A stretch of 64,000 nt of DNA, taken from NCBI GenBank assembly GCA_035578175.1, contig JAQMRL010000001.1:52661553-52725552 (forward strand). Direction: 5' to 3'. Below, in pieces: positions 46,608 to 58,814 of the stretch. A program made the position numbers and the translations under genes. The notes under the pieces were generated by a model. It ran no database searches. It saw nothing but the letters and a program-made list of their open reading frames with translations, and was not told where the DNA came from. Numbering within the stretch: the first letter of the stretch is position 1; each line of letters starts with the position of its first letter. This stretch comes from Catonia carolina. Lineage: Eukaryota > Arthropoda > Insecta > Hemiptera > Achilidae.

Positions 46608-47283
46608 TCACCATTTGCCGATGACATCAACCAATTCACAAAACATCGGAAACTGCATCACAACACCTATAAGAACAACTAAACATTATTGATCTTTGAC
46701 AGAAAGTTTCGCAAATTAAATCTAACAAATGAAAAGGGTACCCATTACATTTATATAAAGAAAAGAAATCTTTTCTCCAGTCACACTAAACAACATTCCA
46801 CTACCTCAGACAAACACCTCCATGTATCTCGGATTACATCTTGACAAAGAACTCACTTGGAGAACACATATTTGGAACAAAAGATAACAATTAAATCTCA
46901 TATTTTCCCAAATGTACTAGATTCTAAAGAAAAAATTAAAATTATCTCTTAAAAACAAACTGACAATATACAGATCAGTCCTAAAACCTATATACGTAGA
47001 CTAACGGAATCCAGCTATAGGGATCATTACCAATATCAAACATCAATATTATACAATTATTCCAAAAGTATATAAAAGCAGTACTCTTCACCATGACCTA
47101 CACATACCAAGTGTTAAGCAAGAAATATCAAGATAAGCCACGATATACTAATCAAGATTTGAACAACATCCAAACATTTCAGCCATAAACTTATTCGACA
47201 ATAGTGACGAAATTCAACAATTACGAAGACTTCATCAAACTGACACAGTGCCATCCAAATGGCCTCTTTTAGGTAGTAGCTAA
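46608..47283 (+). pseudogene. Jockey-like LINE, RT catalytic motif to ORF2 end
   Basis: Begins with the RT motif C, SPFADDINQF (46608 onward), normally part of the catalytic palm. It continues through PLPQTNTSMYLGLHLDKELT then WRTHI, SLKNKLTIYRSVLKPIYV, STLHHDLHIPSVKQEISR, and SRFEQHPNISAINLFDNSDE then IQQLRRLHQTDTVPSKWPL, ending near a TAA at 47281-47283. Order and spacing match the Jockey-clade ORF2 from motif C to its C-terminus. Numerous frameshifts and stops make it dead. It is the longest continuous Jockey segment in the window. Confidence 0.75.
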
Positions 47284-49030
47284 TTTTCGTAAACTGTACA
47301 CTTAATTAAAACAACAAGTTTATTTGTAAATTTTTACGGAAATTTTATTGGGCATTTTTGCAAGTCATTTTATTTCTCAATTGTTTATGCTAATTTATAT
47401 ATGCATTATTTCATGTGAACAGATTGCAGATTTTTTGAGGTAAAAGATATAAAAAGTAGTTACGTATTACTTAGAAACAGTCAAGCCTCAACATTGTTTT
47501 TAATGTAACTATTTATAGACTAACGAACAATTTCATTTAATCCTAAACTACCCGAAGATTACAATTATTAAAAGAGCAAACCCCGATGGCTTATCTTATT
47601 TTCTATCCATTGTGATTTCTCATAAAAGCAAATTCTAAATCCACTCTTGAGTATTAGTATTTATTTCCCCATTGGCATTCTTATTTAAATGTAAACTTAA
47701 CCAAACGGTAGCTCAATATCTACTAAGCTTCAGTAGAAACAAATAAATTACAACGAATTTTCGTGTAATCACAAACATTTTAACTAAAGTATGTTTCAGT
47801 ATTCTCACAAGTGGTAATATTATCTGGAAAAGAATACAAATTTGCAACATTTAAAAACTTTCTTAAATTGATATTTGAATCATTTATCTCAAATACCAAA
47901 CACTCGTGTTATCTAAAAACAAAATGTTAAAAAAGAAGAAAACATTCAAAAACTACAAGAGTATACACACACAACTAATATTTTACGAACAAATATTTAA
48001 AAATTTAAAACAACGAAACCAAAAACTTTTGTCCTAACTTAAAAATATGTTATTGTTTTACACATAACTTACATATTTAATTGACATATTAACATAAAAT
48101 TATAAAGCGTTTTTATGTTATTTAAAATCTAAATTCTGTTTCCCAAAAATTACAGCACATTACTATTCAGTTCATGTCGTCTGAAACCAAGGACAAGGAT
48201 TTTTTAAGCGAATGTACCAATGAGCATAATAAATGTATTTGTTCCTCGCGAAAGCATTAATTTTAGGCAATTCTTTTTCAAGGTTGATAAGAAAACGACG
48301 GTTCTGTAAATGTATTAAACAGGTGTTCATGAACTGAACGTTATACTTAAATCAAAGTGAGAGATATCCGATACCTGTTTCGTCTAGTAATGGGGCGATT
48401 TGATTCAGTAATTGATATAGGCATTATGCAAATTGAACGTAATTATTGAATTCCGTTGTCAAATAAGGCGTATATTTACTTCTAATTTTCTACATCATGT
48501 TAATATTATAATATTTATTATGTAAAAATTCTTTTGATTATATACTCTCGTGTATAATTAATTGATAATCTTTACAGGATTTCAAAAAATTTCATGAAAT
48601 TCATTAATATTTAATAGACTACCCAAATACTTGTTTGCCTTTAAATGATTTTTTTTGTAACAAACGAATTTTTGCTTAGAATAACATAAATATGAAACAA
48701 CTACGTTTTAAATGGATTATTATTTTCAGTAGGCAACTTTCGTTAAAACACAAATTATGAGCATATAACATTGCCACGGTACAAAAATAAAAAATAATAC
48801 CATAGAAGTGTTAACTGATAGTACGAAATTTTTTTTTACTCAAGTGAATTCTTTGTAATACTCAGATTTTGTTGACTTAGTTTATTCATTCACGACTGTA
48901 AAAATACAACTAACTAGTGAATCTAATGATTCACGCTATGAGATTAAGGAGTATGTTACTCAATAGTGCCACTCCACCGATGGATTAATTTTAAATATGC
49001 TAGTAACTAAATTAAAAATTGGTATAATTT
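47284..49030. other. AT-rich non-coding stretch, no gene seen
   Basis: The first part may be the 3' UTR of the Jockey remnant. No other identifiable content. Confidence 0.45.
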
Positions 49031-49039
49031 AGAATTGCA

Positions 49040-49443
49040 GTGCTGTTGTTTATGTCAACAGTATAAAAGCTGGTTTGAACCTCTACGGGCTTTACTAAGT
49101 AAATCAACAAGTGAGGTGGTTTAATTGCTTTCCTCACTTCCTCACTGAGTGGAAAAGTCTGGCATGCTTATCAGCATGCCAGGCCCTGTGAAAATTATCT
49201 ACTTTCCACCCTGTAAATAACAACTTCACTTTATTCACCACAGGATCTAACTGTATAATGAAATTCATTACTCTCAGAGAAGATTACTCTGACTAGTGTC
49301 TTTTATACCTCTACCTCTTTTGTTCTTAAATATTTCAGTCATATAATTGGCTGACCTGAAACAGAACTATTTTTTAGCCCTGGAACTAGCAGATCGAGTG
49401 CAAAAACGAGTAATTTAACACTCCGCTAGCCTATTGTTGGTAA
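49040..49443 (-). repeat. Interspersed repeat R-A, copy 5, antisense, 9-bp TSD
   Basis: Reverse complement of the family. On the plus strand it shows TGGTTTGAACCTCTACGGGC, GAGTGGAAAAGTCTGGCATG, CTGACTAGTGTCTTTTATAC and GAACTAGCAGATCGAGTGC. AGAATTGCA stands at 49031-49039 and again at 49444-49452. An internal perfect 10-bp palindrome CTGGCATGCT-TATC-AGCATGCCAG is at 49159-49182. Confidence 0.8.
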
Positions 49444-49452
49444 AGAATTGCA

Positions 49453-49699
49453 CTATGATATTTATTAGATCGTTTCAGTATTCGTTGGAGATTTCAAAAT
49501 AAGTTTAGGGTTTCTGCTACGAGTTAACACCTGTCCCTCTTTTCTTGCGCAGCCAACCATTTTCTCAAACCGATTCAATTCGATACCTCGGCCAGTACAT
49601 CGATAGACACTTGGCCAATCAGGTCGCGTATGTTCACACAACATTAAATAATAGTGTGTAGAAGATTACAAGAAAACATAAAAAAGGATTTACAATATT
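49453..49699. other. Non-coding stretch with a GC-richer patch
   Basis: 49540-49635 (CGATACCTCGGCCAGTACAT) stands out in composition. Minus-strand frames there (RDLIGQVSIDVLAEVSN) are open for a short distance but match nothing I recognise. Confidence 0.3.
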
Positions 49700-49800
49700 G
49701 TTTAAGTACTGACTCGTTTGTTGCATATATTGAGATTTCTTCAATAACTATTGGTATGAGTACGTCCCGGTGTAAAATGCTATTTTTATGCACCAGGGAA
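49700..49800 (-). pseudogene. Jockey-like LINE fragment, antisense
   Basis: Inside an antisense frame spanning 49644-49913, residues 44-70 read NSILHRDVLIPIVIEEISIY ATNESVL. This fits the Jockey ORF2 pattern N..L.RDL.IP.V.EEI..Y......L closely. Flanking residues diverge, although VHKN just upstream could be the end of the preceding YV..N segment. It is a short relic, and the 89-codon frame is not treated as a gene. Confidence 0.45.
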
Positions 49801-49913
49801 AGCAAGTGATGGTGCGTAAAATTTGTATTAAAACCGTTGCATAATATTGATGATTGATGTCGGCATAAAGTTAAGAACGTTGTTTTTACATATAGTACTA
49901 AAGATATTTTCAA

Positions 49914-50541
49914 CTAAGAAAACTTAGCTCGTATATAAGAAGACTTACACAGTAAAAGCGTTACCTACTTTGAGCGAATTGGTTTGCATTTTAATAAGAT
50001 TAACAGTAAAATAGGGAGTATATTTTAATTAAGGAACAAAAAACTATAATAATCTACTAACCAAGAGATTTGCCCAATCGATCGAAACTTTATCATTAAA
50101 TTAATACAGATTAGATTAATTAATGACCTAATATATTTTAATTTAATTATGAATTAAATCCGTAATTGACAGTACAATAAAACTATGGCAGAACAATTAA
50201 TAACCTAAATTTTAAATTACTATTAAACTAGGACCAACCGGAATAAAAGAGTTTCATAAGAGTTGGCGTATGAACGGGCTGCCCTTGAAGACACCTGCAG
50301 CAGTGCACTATTTCAACACAGCCCACAGCAAATGAATTTAATTAAAAAATCTTTCGTCAATATACATTTATGTAATCCTTCATTAAAAAATTAATAACTT
50401 ATTACAATAAATAAACAAGCAAAAAACGAACATTATTGTTCAGCAATAGACATAGCAATAGACTTGTAAATTTTTATTATAGGGCTGTTAACATATTTAA
50501 ACTATAGTAGTCTATTCATCTTATTGCAAAAGAACAACATT
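49914..50541. other. AT-rich non-coding stretch, no gene seen
   Basis: Nothing recognised before the SINE at 50553. Confidence 0.5.
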
Positions 50542-50552
50542 ATTTTATCACT

Positions 50553-50880
50553 CAACCCACCGGGTTGGTCTAGAGGTAAAGTCGTCGCCAAAATCAGCTG
50601 TTTAACAGCTGATTTTCGGAGACGAAGGTTCCTGGTTCAAATCCTAGTAAAGGTTGTTACTTTTATACGGATTTGAGTGCTAGACAGTGGTTACCGGTGT
50701 ACTTTGATGGTTGGGGTTCAATGAACCATACTCTCTCAGGAATGGTCGGCCTGAGTCTGTACAAGACTACACCTCATTTACACGTCATTCATATCATCCT
50801 CATTTCATTGGGTCATGGCGTTGCTTAGTGTTCTGAATTGAACAGATTGCAACGTACACATATTAGGAATTTTAAAAAAA
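50553..50880 (+). repeat. SINE S1, full-length copy with 11-bp TSD
   Basis: Best S1 copy: CCCACCGGGTTGGTCTAGAG GTAA (A box), GGTTCCTGGTTCAAATCC (B box), GCTAGACAGTGGTTACCGGT, CTCTCAGGAATGGTCGGCCT, CATTGGGTCATGGCG, and an end TTAGGAATTTTAAAAAAA. The TSD ATTTTATCACT is exact at 50542-50552 and 50881-50891. Between the A and B boxes is CAGCTGTTTAACAGCTG, a small palindrome in the region where a tRNA anticodon arm would be. The antisense frame 50805-50999 is incidental. Confidence 0.9.
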
Positions 50881-50891
50881 ATTTTATCACT

Positions 50892-53178
50892 GTGGAAAGT
50901 AATTAATCGAATACTAAGTGATATCGAGATACAGTGTATCTCAATATAATAATAATATATTAATTTATAAATAACAATTTTGTAAACAAAATTATACAAA
51001 CGAATTCTTGTTATTAGTTGTTATTACCAACAGTTTAAAAATACTTTCTAATTAATAATCAATCTCATGGAAATTTTACAAAAACGTAAATCTACCTGAA
51101 CTATAGTGATTACTATCTTATTTTAATACCTTGAAGCCAGGTGAATACAGTAATAAAACAATGTGTCTTAAGATTCTTTATCCATAATATAAACAAATTC
51201 TTAAGATGTTTTCAGATGAAATAAAAATTAATTTTTTTAACTTAAATAAAAGTTATTTTTCAACCACACATTAAGGGACAAAATTCTTTCAATTTTTTTA
51301 CAAAATTCATAGAAAAAGATTATTTTGTAAATAACTTTTATAATATTAAAAAGTTCCTAAAGTTAATTGAAATTTTTACTATTCAAGTATTTGTTAATTT
51401 AGATCGCATTTAAAAAAAAACACTGAGATGTTATGATTTTATTTAATTTTAAAATAACCTATGTTATTAACGATTTGTGCTTGAAAGGTTATGAGAAGAT
51501 AATAACGTTTTGTTGGATCCAACCCGAACAAAATAATTTTTAGCGTTTTTTTTTTTTCAGAACACTTAGGTACGTGGAAGATTTTCATCAACTGTTACAA
51601 AGGACGACCAGATTTCCTCTGTAAAAAACAGGGGAAAAAATTGCCACCTCCATTATATCCCCCATCACCATTACCAACACATTATTAATAATTCAACAAC
51701 CCAAATAAGGATGGAAAAATAAATCGAGTAAATCACAACATTTTTAATATTCCCTTGTCAGTGTACTCGTATTTCTTTTATGGTTATTTAAGGAATACCT
51801 ACATTTTTATTCATAGGCTAAAACATTTTAAATAAATCATAATTGAAAAATTAGAGAATGTAACCCTAGTAATCATTCTATCTCAAAACGTTTCAAAAGT
51901 GAAATTGAACATAATGCAAACCAGAATGATTTAGCGTCCCGAGTATGATCTCCCGTACGTAACTATGCTTAAAAAACAAGGACAATACCGTAAATCCAGA
52001 ATATCTTTTCACCCTAGGCTAGGCAAGCAATTTAATGAATTTGATCAGTTTAAAGAAGCAGTCAATTATAAATAACAACCACTAAAACAGAAGTTTAAGT
52101 AATTTAACATCCTGCTACAATACGAGGAATATACAAGGGTGATTCTTCTACTCGTATGTGAAATCCTTTTTAAGAAGAAAACGAATTAATGTTCTCTTCT
52201 CAAAAATTTCCCTTCAGTAATAAATTATATATGCAAAAACTGTAGCATTAAAAACTCATTTAATATACAAATTCAGTTCTACCAAGTCATATAGTAATTG
52301 TGTAAATAATATACAATCTTTACAAACGATAAATATTACGAAAAAATCAATTTACTGGCCAAAAATAATTATTTATCGTACACAAAAATAATAACAAGAA
52401 GGAGAAACAAAACTAACAAAATATCAATTATTATTTTTCTGAGATGCACATTAAGAAATATATTTAATCTAAAGCTTTGCGTTCTAAAAATATAGTAAAT
52501 TAAATGAAACATGTTAATAAAAATTACTGTAAAATAACCAATGAGAACATTAAAAGAATAAAAAGTTAACAACTATTAAGTCAGAAAGAGAAAGAAATTG
52601 AAATCTTCCAAACTTGAACATTATTTAATTTTGTATTCTGTAACGCTTCATCTACTTTTAATTAATATTTCAAACGTAATATTTTAATGGTCCGTTACAG
52701 CAGCACGTATATATTAAGGACAGATTTACATAAAGAAATTACTTCTCATGATCGTATCATGTTGTACAAGTGTGTTAACTTTTCATATAAACAAGTTAAA
52801 AATTATGAGCTATGTTTGAATTCATAAATTGTTATTTAATTAATTTGATAACATGTGGCTTATAATTATATTTATTTTTAATATACAAGTAATAATTATT
52901 ATTACTTTCAAATTAAATTAATTTTATATCATTCGTTTTATACGAGGAAAAAATATAATATTTTTATTACATCGCACGTCCATTCTTGCTGAATTTTCCT
53001 AACAAAATTCTTCTTAATAAAGTTAAGCCACTAGCTGTTGCTCACAACACTAGATAAATACTTCTTCAAGCCCAAAATAGCTTTAAGGCACTTCTACAAT
53101 CTAACTCGATAAATGCTTGCGCAATACAGTATGTCACCTATTATGTCACTGATCAAACAACCATATGATTCAAAAATA
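50892..53178. other. AT-rich non-coding stretch, no gene seen
   Basis: Antisense frame 52369-52572 is hydrophobic and low in complexity and is not supportable as a gene. No shared repeat noticed. Confidence 0.5.
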
Positions 53179-54080
53179 TCTGGTGTGAAACACTCACACA
53201 ACTTTCTCTTGCCAATGCAAATAATTAACAATAAACCTAACATTAGTAATGAACAAAAAACTAACCTCAAAAAACAATAGTGAAATACGCAAAATTAAAA
53301 TCGACCTCAGTTTAGCTTAAAAATACGGAAAATCGCTCATTCACGCTAAACTAGGCACTGTACAAAAAAATGTTTAAAATAAAAGTTGTAGATCTTTAAA
53401 TTTCCTATAAATTTGGTTATATACACTTTTGTCGTAAAATGCATACTAAGGCCAAAATCTTAAAAAATCGATTTTTCACACGTTTTCGTGAGAAAAAATC
53501 AGAAAATCGCTAATTACCGCTAAACTAAGCGTCATACAAAAAAATGTTTGAAACAGAAGTTGTAGGTTTTTAAATTCTCTACAACTTTTATTATATAACG
53601 TTTTGCGCTAAAATGCATATTAAAGCTGCAATCTTAAAAAGAAAATGTTTTTACGTAAAAACAGCCTCACGCAGAATTTCAGCAAACATGGCGCCTACCC
53701 TATCTTGTAGAGAATAAAAAATTGAGTAAACCAGGCGATTTTAAAAAAAATTGTAGGATCAGTTTTTGAGAAAATCGCAAAAAAGTGAAAAATTATACGA
53801 ATAAACTACTACTTCCGGTTGACCGATTTTGATGAAAATGTTCGTGTCGGGTCCGGTAGTGGTATGTAACTTAAGTTTCAAGTTTCAAGTTCGTACGATG
53901 TTCCGTTCTTGAGATATTCTGTTCACACACAGACACACACACACAGACCAATCGCTAAAAACATGTTTTTTTGGGTTCAGGGGGTCTGAAAACGTATAGA
54001 TCTGGTGAAAACTCGATTTCGAAAAATCGACATGAAAACAATACTTTCCTTCCTATATATTCATATAGGCAAGAGAAAGT
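53179..54080 (-). repeat. Interspersed repeat R-B, copy 3, antisense
   Basis: Plus-strand order is inverted: ATCTGGTGTGAAACACTCAC ACA (hairpin), ACTTTCTCTTGCC (53201-53213), interior blocks, CTACTACTTCCGGTTGACCG, a CACACAGACACACACACACA G tract, and the inverted terminus GGCAAGAGAAAGT (54068-54080). Compared with copies 1 and 2 the microsatellite is shorter, and AAGTTTC is locally duplicated at 53873-53886. Confidence 0.8.
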
Positions 54081-56548
54081 AAAAAGGTCCTGGACGTAGA
54101 ACCTCCACGGCGAAAAGATGATCTAGTTTAGTCAATTTTCTGTCAAACAAACGAAAAATCTGATAAAAACTAATTTCAATTGCAAATACAAAATCTAAAG
54201 ACAAAAGAGTTCAATAATTTTTAACATGCCATTAATGACCATAATGGCCAAAAAAATAATTTACAAGAAAAAACAAACACAGACTCTTCGTCTACACCCA
54301 AAACCAACATAGTGTTTAGAAATCCAAATTTAAAGAAGTACTATTTCTTAATACGCAAATGGTTCTGTTTGATAACCAATATTGATTTATGCAATAAAAA
54401 TCCTTTACATAAATCGTAAAATTCTGATAAAAAGATAAAAAATTCATTTACGTTTTGAATTAGGACAGATTTAGATTTATTTACTAGCTCTAGTAGGTTA
54501 ATAGAAGAGAAAAAGGAACAGTAAAAACACAGAATATAAATTTCCAATTGACTGTCAACTGATTTTACCTATTTAAACTAGCATAACAAAAATTAAACGG
54601 CTTTTTCTACATTTTAAATCATAAGGTTACACGTTTTGGACTAATTTATGAGTTTCCTGAACCCATTTTGATCAAAAATAACCACCTATTTGATACAATA
54701 TTCAATAAACAAAAAATAAACTTGTTATTCAATTATCAAACAAAATAAAGAAGAAGAACAGAAAACTAGAGAAAGAAATCCTATAAAATGAAATCTTACT
54801 GTAATCTGTATTAAAAATACATTGAAATGAATAACAAAAATACAGAGATTCTCTTTTAAATAGAAGAAGGTAATCATTTATAATTTTTAATGTTTTTATA
54901 TTTGGAAAATAACGAAGAAAAGAGATAAAACGTTTAACAGTGTCTGCTTCGGGTTATGAATCATACCACTAATTATAATTTTATGACAAATGCATTATTT
55001 GAAATACGAATAAGAGACATAATTTCTTTTTGTGATTAGCCGACAGGTCCAAGGTTTCATTTTGAAACTGACAAAAGAATATTCTTTCTTATAATTTTAT
55101 GATTCTTCCACCTTTACATGTCGACAGGCTGAAAAGAAGTAAAGCTCAACGTTTCCTCTTATGACATTCGACAGATGAAGGAGATAATATTGTTGTCCAT
55201 AAGTCTAACATATTATAGTCGGTTGTAAAAAGCTAGTTTCTAGCAGTTAACTTTTTAAAAAAAAATCTGTAATAAGAAACTAACAGAAGTAAGTATCCTT
55301 AACAAATTTATGAAGTCCTTAATTAAGTTACAACTGCAAAGATGGAATCTAATTTTAAAATATGGAGCTTCGTTTAAACAATACAATGAGGTATATAAAG
55401 AGCTTTACGCTGTAGTATTCTAAACAGTAGTATTTTCAAACAGTTTCTTCAGGTTTTTTTTCATGTTGATTTATCAATAGGTTCTTCTTAATACAAACGC
55501 ACATAAAATTATATACAGGTCTTAAATTACACATATTTTTATATACGTACATACAAGCTTAATTTAGCTCATATATTTTAAATATTAAATTTCATCGACA
55601 AAATATCATAGAACAATAAAAATTATATTATTTTAAGTACTGTTAGGTAAATAATTAGTATAGAGGTAAATAGATAATTATAATTATTTTACGACTTCTA
55701 CGTGAAATAACCTAGGCGATTGTTTATGCTTTAACTTGAAAGATAGAAAGCAATGATAAATCTTCCCACTATACGTACATGATGAAAAACATTTTTCACC
55801 GAGAAAATTAAAAATAAAATTATGTCTTTTGTAAACAAAATGAAAGAAAACAACAATATGAATACTAACATCACTTTTGCCAAAATAAATTTCAGTATAT
55901 ATTATAAAAATATCAGTGAAGTATAATTTAAAATTACATAATATTAGCGTTAAATAATTTGTGACATCTTTATGGACTACATCAAATGACTAACTCCATA
56001 ACGAGTTCATTAAAATATGACACTTTATAGGTACATCAGTTTATAATTTAATAAAAATTTCTCACAATTATCATTAAAAATGTGGCTATTAATATTTGCG
56101 TATTAAATCCATTGCCATAAAATTTGCAAGGTATGTAATTATATATACCTATATACGGATGTGCAACTACAATGTACGTATTCTGTTGCGATTATTTCAC
56201 AATATAATTCATCATTTCATGCTATTTAAATCAAGACATCTTACAATTTGAAAAAATAATTTAACATCTTACAAAACGTTAACTTGGATAGGAAAATAAT
56301 ATATAAATATGTATACTCTTCTTACACGTTACATATTGTTTGAATACAAAAGCAATATTTAGGCCATGTAAGTAGTAGCTCAGATGGTAAATGATACTCG
56401 ATATCCGGACAGAATCAGGAAATTTAATTTAATAAACACTGCATACCCACTACTTAAACAATCTTGTATTCACTAATAACCAAGATATTCCTACGATGTT
56501 GTTCTTCATTTTACAGTGCTGACTGTATTAATAATGATTGGCTACATT
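54081..56548. other. AT-rich non-coding stretch, no gene seen
   Basis: Antisense frame 54341-54547 has no recognisable domain. No shared repeats noticed. Confidence 0.5.
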
Positions 56549-56606
56549 TTTTTTGTTCAGTGCTCGTCAGACTGTGCTCCAATTTCTACTAATGCAGACG
56601 GTGGAT
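56549..56606 (-). repeat. S2/S3-type SINE tail fragment, antisense
   Basis: The T-run followed by GTTCAGTGCTCGTCAGACTG and TCTACTAATGCAGACGGTGG corresponds to the reverse complement of the common S2/S3 tail. Head and body are absent. It abuts the antisense RTE-like fragment that follows. Confidence 0.5.
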
Positions 56607-56624
56607 AATGACACGCCTCAAAAC

Positions 56625-56955
56625 ACTAACCTAGGTTCCGAAAAATCCCGAACATTCTTCTAAGAATCCACTTCTCGAAAACTTCTAAACGGTTCATCTG
56701 CTGCTCACTCAATGTCCAAGTTTCCGCACAATACAGGAAGACAGAATAAATAAAAGTCTTGACAAAACTATATCTTACAGGAATTCAAACTGTATTATTA
56801 ACAAGCAGATAATTCTTGTCAAGAAAATTCAGCCTCATAATTTCAATACGAGCTCGTACTTCCACTACTGGCTCCAGATCTGATGTAATCCAACTTCATA
56901 AATACTTAAATTTCTGCACTTGTTCAATAGAGTGATCCTCAATAGATGTGCAGAA
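56625..56955 (-). pseudogene. RTE-like LINE, post-RT region, antisense
   Basis: Read on the minus strand from about 56943, a long frame gives IEDHSIEQVQKFKYL, SWITSDLEPVVEVRARIEIM, RLNFLDKNYLLVNNTV, PVRYSFVKTFIYSVFLYCAE then TWTLSEQQMNRLEVFEKWIL and RRMFGIFRNL. This follows the family pattern (IEQV..FKYLGSWIT.DG....EIR.RI..A...F) and (R.RLVKTFVWSVLLYGAETWTL.....RLEAFE.W..RRML.I.W) closely. A few stops interrupt it (after KYL, after NNTV and after the last Leu). It is one of the clearest LINE segments in the window. Cut at 56631 next to a SINE tail. Confidence 0.75.
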
Positions 56956-57356
56956 CCTAACCGACCATCATCACCTTAGTTCTACCATGTCAAATGTATA
57001 AAAAATCTTGCAAAATTCAAATTAATATCGGAATTATAACCTCACTAAAACGAATTATACTAAAATTTTCCAAAAAAACGACGCCGAATTAATAAAAATA
57101 CCCCAAAGTTGTATTCCATTTATGTCCGAATAAGTTTAAAAATTGATTTATAAAGATTTATTACCAATACATTTCCAAAAATTTAGACCTAGTTGTTCCG
57201 TTTCGGTAGATACGTTTCCACTTAAGGTGAAGACATAAATGTAGGGCAAGATAATTAACAGAATGAAAAATTATGTTATAGTACAACTTTACTGCCGGAC
57301 AGTTGCCTTTTCTTAAACTGATTGTACAGATACATACAAAACATTATTTATTACAT
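56956..57356. other. Non-coding stretch between two antisense LINE fragments
   Basis: AT-rich; no frame or repeat identified. Confidence 0.45.
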
Positions 57357-57530
57357 CTTCTTCTTCTTCTTCTTCCTGTAACGGATTAGGCTTTCCGACT
57401 TCACTGCCCATCTTTTTCACGGCCTATCCACATATTTTTGTCCACCAGGACTTTAGTTCAATGTTCGTTTCACCTATCAATCGTCTCACTCATTCGTATC
57501 AAATGTTCCTCCCATTTCTCTCTGTATGTA
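57357..57530 (-). pseudogene. LINE C-terminus with (GAA)n tail, antisense
   Basis: On the minus strand one frame reads EKWEEHLIRMSETIDR with KVLVDKNMWIGREKDGQ further on, and an adjacent frame reads GSEVGKPNPLQEEEEE. This matches arthropod non-LTR elements whose C-terminus has (W)REH..RM......, a GRP-type linker and GNRPNPLQ, running directly into a GAA microsatellite. The (CTT)n at 57357-57375 is that tail. Several stops and frame changes make it a relic. It ends at the usual 3' end of the element, so it is a genuine 3' terminus. Confidence 0.55.
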
Positions 57531-58814
57531 CACATTTTTTTCAAGAGAGAGGGGACGTTTAAGTGGGCACGGATTTTCTCATTCTTATGTGATTTATCAA
57601 ACTACATCTCACAATAATTTTCAAGAATTTATTACATAATTACGCTAATAATTGAATTAATAAGTACATACATACCTAAAATCTCGTAAGTATTAAAATA
57701 TCTTCCACTTTAATTAAGTTCTACTTATTTTTATCCGCTCCCGAAGATGTAGTAAGTACTCGAAGCATAGTTTTCAGTAATTGTAAATACCAAGACCTAG
57801 ATGTTAAGCTAGTGAATAAAATAAGACAAATCTCTTGAAATTACTAAAAAAGGATGGCAAATAATTTTGTTATCTTAGTTTTACTTATATAAAAATTTTG
57901 CAATACTGAATCAAAATAAAAGAAACTGTTGCATAACAATGCATTTGTCATTTATTACGTATTTAGCAAAGTATGAAATCCTGTTATTTTTTTTCTAATG
58001 AAAGGTTTACAATTATTTCGTTTTCCTTTTAATTTTTAATTTGAGGATGTATTACAGTAATACAAATAGTATTCGTTCTACTCAATATATTTTTTGTAGT
58101 TAAGTATACTATTTCCTTTGAAATACGATTTGATCAGAAATAAAAATAATGAGATTTATAAGTGACAAAATCGATAGAGAATGCAGTTATCTGGTACAGG
58201 TGTTGTCTTGTGAATAATTTAGCATTGCAAATTAAAAGAGAAATTATACGAGAAAGTAAAAGTAATAGTAACAAGTATGACGGTAGGAAACTGAAAAACT
58301 TTTTTGTTTAATCCTGTTAATTTATTACTCAATCATTATCCGATATTATATAGCTTTGAAATTCCTTTACTGTAACATCGTAATCATTAACGATGTTGTA
58401 AGGATAGAAGTCTGTAAGCTATTTTTTTTTAGAATTTAAGATGAATGTTATGTTTACATAAGGTAGTTCTAAAATTTGATGAATTGCTATACATTTAAAT
58501 ACTCTTTCACAATTAAATATGATTCTTACGTATTAGATGTGCGGATATCATGGATTATACAGTAAAAGCATTCTCTGAACAATGTTTCAAATAATATTTA
58601 TTACGTCATTTAACAAATTACAATTTGCGTTGCAATCAACGATTTCTTTAAAGTTACCATCACTAAATCTTCTGTAGGTTCTTTAAACACCTATAGAAAG
58701 ATTACACTACAAAATATTTTCTATTTACTATTAACATTTTTAACATTCCTTACTTATTATATAAATAAAACAATTCACAGAGATACCAGCGATCTAAATA
58801 AAAATTATAAAACA
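57531..58814. other. AT-rich non-coding stretch, no gene seen
   Basis: May include the 3' UTR and target flank of the antisense Jockey copy that follows, but I could not place its end. Confidence 0.4.

Noticed and set aside
58290..58320. Possible TSD (GAAACT) for the inverted Jockey insertion, matching 59811-59816
   Set aside because: Six bases in AT-rich DNA is within chance expectation and the polarity of the nearby T-run could not be tied to the element's 3' end.
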